Positions 33,553 to 35,795 of a DNA stretch of 35,795 nt are shown piece by piece. A program made the position numbers and the translations under genes. Location: the NCBI GenBank assembly GCA_021734165.1, contig JAIPJL010000021.1, forward strand, positions 1 through 35,795, given 5' to 3'. Under the pieces are notes generated by a model. It was not told where the DNA came from and searched no databases. It saw only the letters and a program-made list of their open reading frames with translations. Position 1 is the stretch's first letter. The number at the start of each line of letters is the position of its first letter. The DNA comes from a bacterium (GTDB lineage Bacteria; Electryoneota; AABM5-125-24; Hatepunaeales; Hatepunaeaceae).

Positions 33553-33858
33553 TTATTGATTCCTGTCTTTTGCAAGCATTTTTTTGGCTTTTTCGACCTT
33601 ACTGACCTCAATGTCACTTAATTTTGGTTTTACCGCTAAAGGTTCACCAAAAAGTTTTGATTCTTCGGGTCTTTTGAGTTCACCCACATTAATTGTGGGA
33701 TTCTGACGAGGTATAGTTACAAAAACATTTGGCATTTCGGGTTCAACGGTGATTCTTATCTCTTCAAGCATAACAAGATCATCATCCTGACTGAATGCAG
33801 TAGTGCTTAAAAATGATAAAGCTATCGCAGCTAAAATAATAAATTTTGCTTTTATCAT
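33553..33858 (-). CDS. Small secreted protein of unknown family in the ExbBD unit
   Basis: A 101-residue exported protein. The signal peptide covers about 1-23 (MIKAKFIILAAIALSFLSTTAFS, cleaved before QDDD). The mature 78 residues are charged and probably mostly extended, with 'LEEIRITVEPEMPNVFVTIPRQNP' and 'GELKRPEESKLFGEPLAVKP', ending in a Lys/Ala helix. There is no Cys and no membrane helix. AGGAGAAAAG directly precedes the ATG. Its place between a secreted jelly-roll protein and exbB suggests a periplasmic partner of the motor. I do not recognise a family. Confidence 0.7.
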   Translation of the reverse strand: MIKAKFIILAAIALSFLSTTAFSQDDDLVMLEEIRITVEPEMPNVFVTIPRQNPTINVGELKRPEESKLFGEPLAVKPKLSDIEVSKVEKAKKMLAKDRNQ

Positions 33859-33866
33859 CTTTTCTC

Positions 33867-34622
33867 CTAATCCAGTTTATTCTTTTCTTGAGATCGCATA
33901 TCTTTCAATTCCTGTTCTGTTGGGGGTTGCAGTTGGCTCTCACGAAGCGCTGTTCTTGCGGCTTCGCGTTTAATCTGCTCATCACGTGCAATATTTTGTT
34001 TGTCTAACTCTCTTTCCATCATGCGATCAAGCTGTGTATCGATATCAGGTACTGTAGAATACTCAACAGCTACAACTAAACCCTGTCTGGTGGAGTTCAC
34101 ATCAATTGCCTCAACTGCTACTGTATTTTTTCCAAGTTTTAACCATTCTCCGATATTATGTTCATGGACATCCATCCAATCAATTTCATCAGTTTCATCA
34201 GCAGCAATGTAAAAACCATTTACGTAAAGACTATAGTTGTCATCACAGGTAATATATAATTTTCCTGAAGCAGGCGGATCTACGATTTCAAAGGAACGTC
34301 GAAACCAGTATGCTCTTTCACCGTAATCATCTAATTGCATCCACATTCGCCAATTAGCATCAGCTTCTTCTGCATTCATTAATACATCGTCAGCAGAAGG
34401 CGGGAGATCATCGACTGTAGTTTCGTTATCAGTTGAATCTGCACCCACTTCTTCAGTGTTAAGACTCTCTTCATTCTGTTCTATCATTAAATCTTCGGTG
34501 ACAGCTTTCGGATCCTCAACAACGGGAACAGTGTCCTGTGCTAATAACGATTGACATGACAGAAACATCACGAAAAGCAAAACCGAAAATGTACTGACAG
34601 CTATTTTGAAATTTTTGTTCAT
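33867..34622 (-). CDS. Secreted jelly-roll (galactose-binding-like) protein
   Basis: About 251 residues from the ATG at 34622, chosen because it yields a clean signal peptide (MNKNFKIAVSTFSVLLFVMFLSC...LLAQ); an open frame 29 codons longer has no such logic. The Cys at 22 makes a lipoprotein possible. After an acidic low-complexity linker (about 35-90) comes a domain (about 92-195) with 'AYWFRRSFEIVDPPASGKLYITCDDNYSLYVNGFYI' and 'LKLGKNTVAVEAIDV', the pattern of jelly-roll domains like those N-terminal in alpha-L-rhamnosidases. The C-terminal tail is a charged helix. The ligand is unknown. It lies 8 bases upstream of the small secreted protein gene. Confidence 0.75.
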   Translation of the reverse strand: MNKNFKIAVSTFSVLLFVMFLSCQSLLAQDTVPVVEDPKAVTEDLMIEQNEESLNTEEVGADSTDNETTVDDLPPSADDVLMNAEEADANWRMWMQLDDYGERAYWFRRSFEIVDPPASGKLYITCDDNYSLYVNGFYIAADETDEIDWMDVHEHNIGEWLKLGKNTVAVEAIDVNSTRQGLVVAVEYSTVPDIDTQLDRMMERELDKQNIARDEQIKREAARTALRESQLQPPTEQELKDMRSQEKNKLD

Positions 34623-34668
34623 AATCCTGAGAGCAAGCTGATTTCCTTCAAATTGAATTAAAATGCAC

Positions 34669-35795
34669 CTATTCACCTTCAGGTTCTTCTTCGTTTTGTG
34701 GTTGAGCAACTTCAGTAACTGTTATAGCTATCGTTCGTTCACTTGAAAGTTCATTACTGATAAGCTTGAAAGTTGCGGTGTAGAATCCAGCGTCTTCAAC
34801 GTTTGTCTGCCATGAAAGTGTTCCGGTTCCATCACCGTTATCATTGAAAGTAGCTGCTTCAGGTAGATTATCAGGAATGAAATCTATCGTTAGCGGATCA
34901 GCATCATAATCAACACCCATAACAGAAATCTCAATCAGATCACCTGCTTCTGCTGTTTTATCAATCGGAATTTCTATCCATTCCGGTGGCTGATCAACAT
35001 CATTAACCTTGATAGCAACTTCTTTTCTGATAGATTTATCACCGCAAATTAATGTAAAAGCAGCAGTATAATCTCCCGCATCCAGGCTGGTTGGCTGCCA
35101 TGAGAAAGCGGCAGTGCCTTCACCATAATCAGTGAAAATAACTGATTGCGGTATATTGTTTGAGCTGTATTCGATGTAAGTTTGAGCTGGATCTGCACCT
35201 TTGCCAATTATTGTAAATTCAAGTAATATGCCTTCATCAGTATCGTAGGAATCAGCAAGTTCAATCCATTCAGGTTCCTGAACCACCTCTAATACAACTA
35301 TGTTAACGTCAGCAGGAATAACATGTTCCCCGTTACTCAATGCGAAATTAGCTGTGTAACTGCCTGCGTCATCAGTGGTAGTCTGCCAGTTAAATGAACC
35401 AGTACCATCAGCGTAGTCTGTGAACTGAACCGTTTCCGGCAGGTTCTCAGACGAATATTCTATAGTAAGCGGCAATCCGGTAGGATCGGTTGCAGACAGA
35501 TCGAATTCAACGACTTCACCTGCGTTAACGGTAATCTCTGTCTCTGGATATGAAACCCATGCCGGAGGTTCAACAATAACTTCACTTATAGTTATAGATA
35601 CTATAATCGGATCAACCGCAGCCTCTCCGTTGGAAAGGTTGAAGGTTGCTGTGTAGCTTCCTGCATCATCAGCGGTGGTCTGCCAGTTGAATGAACCTGT
35701 ACCATCAGCATAGTCTGTGAACTGAACCGTTTCCGGCAGGTTCTCAGACGAATACTCTATAGTAAGTGGTAATCCGGCAGGATCGGTTGCGGACA
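34669..35795 (-). CDS. Ig-like/cadherin-like repeat protein, C-terminal part
   Basis: The frame is open from the right edge (no stop), so only the last ~375 residues of a larger protein are visible; an internal TTG at 35475 is not a start. It consists of beta-sandwich repeats of about 96-99 residues, roughly four visible, each with the pattern 'PLTIEYSSENLPETVQFTDYADGTGSFNWQTT-DDAGSYTA-F-LSNGE...V-EPPEWI', like putative Ig (He_PIG) domains. The two outermost repeats are nearly identical in DNA with an exact 297-base offset. The end is an acidic tail (NEEEPEGE) without a recognised sorting signal. It is probably extracellular. It is the first visible gene of the ExbBD unit, 46 bases before the jelly-roll gene. 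Confidence 0.85.
   Translation of the reverse strand, partial: SATDPAGLPLTIEYSSENLPETVQFTDYADGTGSFNWQTTADDAGSYTATFNLSNGEAAVDPIIVSITISEVIVEPPAWVSYPETEITVNAGEVVEFDLSATDPTGLPLTIEYSSENLPETVQFTDYADGTGSFNWQTTTDDAGSYTANFALSNGEHVIPADVNIVVLEVVQEPEWIELADSYDTDEGILLEFTIIGKGADPAQTYIEYSSNNIPQSVIFTDYGEGTAAFSWQPTSLDAGDYTAAFTLICGDKSIRKEVAIKVNDVDQPPEWIEIPIDKTAEAGDLIEISVMGVDYDADPLTIDFIPDNLPEAATFNDNGDGTGTLSWQTNVEDAGFYTATFKLISNELSSERTIAITVTEVAQPQNEEEPEGE
35341..35795 (-). repeat. Near-identical 297-base tandem repeat
   Basis: The segment from about 35341 to 35498 is repeated at about 35638-35795. A run of 44 bases is identical (35414-35457 and 35711-35754), offset 297 bases, which equals 99 codons or one Ig-like domain. 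The two other repeats further left are diverged at DNA level. Confidence 0.85.

Noticed and set aside
34623-34709. 29-codon upstream extension of the jelly-roll protein
   Set aside because: It hides the signal peptide that begins at the ATG at 34622 and overlaps the end of the upstream gene.
35473-35475. TTG as the start of the Ig-repeat protein
   Set aside because: The frame is open through to the window edge with further repeats, so the gene starts outside the window.
1-35795. CRISPR arrays, tRNA or rRNA genes, insertion sequences, prophage
   Set aside because: No regularly spaced identical repeats, cloverleaf-like segments, transposase or integrase motifs, or phage structural gene sets were found on reading both strands.

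Overview
The window looks like a chromosomal segment of a Gram-negative bacterium, most likely from the FCB (Fibrobacteres-Chlorobi-Bacteroidetes) side of the tree or a related uncultured phylum. The reasons are the moderately AT-rich DNA, an outer membrane (BamA-like barrel, lipoprotein, ExbB/ExbD/TonB-like motor), the phoH-yqfF-ybeY-CNNM run, a small protein resembling the DUF6913 family of Bacteroidetes, a fused radical SAM/DUF2344 protein, a UbiA enzyme of the archaeal-type DGGGP synthase look, and many TTG start codons. The phylum is inferred, not proven. No rRNA, tRNA, CRISPR array or insertion sequence was recognised.

Left part (1-2757): the 3' end of a repetitive beta-rich surface protein, about 660 bases of non-coding DNA with a G/C-rich hairpin, a perfect palindrome and a cluster of CGTCAC/TGTGACG motifs, then a two-gene unit for a coiled-coil lipoprotein and a coiled-coil/LysM envelope protein, closed by an intrinsic terminator. 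Housekeeping run on the plus strand (2758-13170): phoH, an HD-domain 7TM phosphodiesterase (yqfF/pgpH-like), ybeY, a CNNM/CBS/CorC protein, a DUF6913-like protein, radical SAM-DUF2344 fusion, rng, rplU and rpmA. These are tightly packed, often overlapping, and centre on RNA and ribosome metabolism. Between rpmA and mdh lies a small island of toxin-antitoxin parts (13171-14333): an orphan antitoxin, a nucleotidyltransferase broken by a stop codon, and an intact RelB/RelE-like pair.

Middle (14404-28610): malate dehydrogenase with its own terminator, a DUF1232 protein, a small permease and a metallo-beta-lactamase-fold protein on the plus strand. These meet a minus-strand run of sbcC-like and sbcD-like nuclease genes, a DUF502 membrane protein, an unrecognised outer-membrane-like protein, a single-POTRA BamA-like barrel, rsmE, a UbiA prenyltransferase and maf. 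A secreted metallophosphoesterase is divergent from sbcC.

Right part (28708-35795, minus strand): aspS, and upstream of it a gene set that is the best candidate for something new. In transcription order it encodes a large Ig-like repeat protein (cut by the window edge), a secreted jelly-roll protein, a 101-residue secreted protein of unknown kind, ExbB/TolQ, two different ExbD proteins and a TonB-like protein, ending in an intrinsic terminator. It reads as a proton-driven envelope machine with dedicated extracytoplasmic partners.
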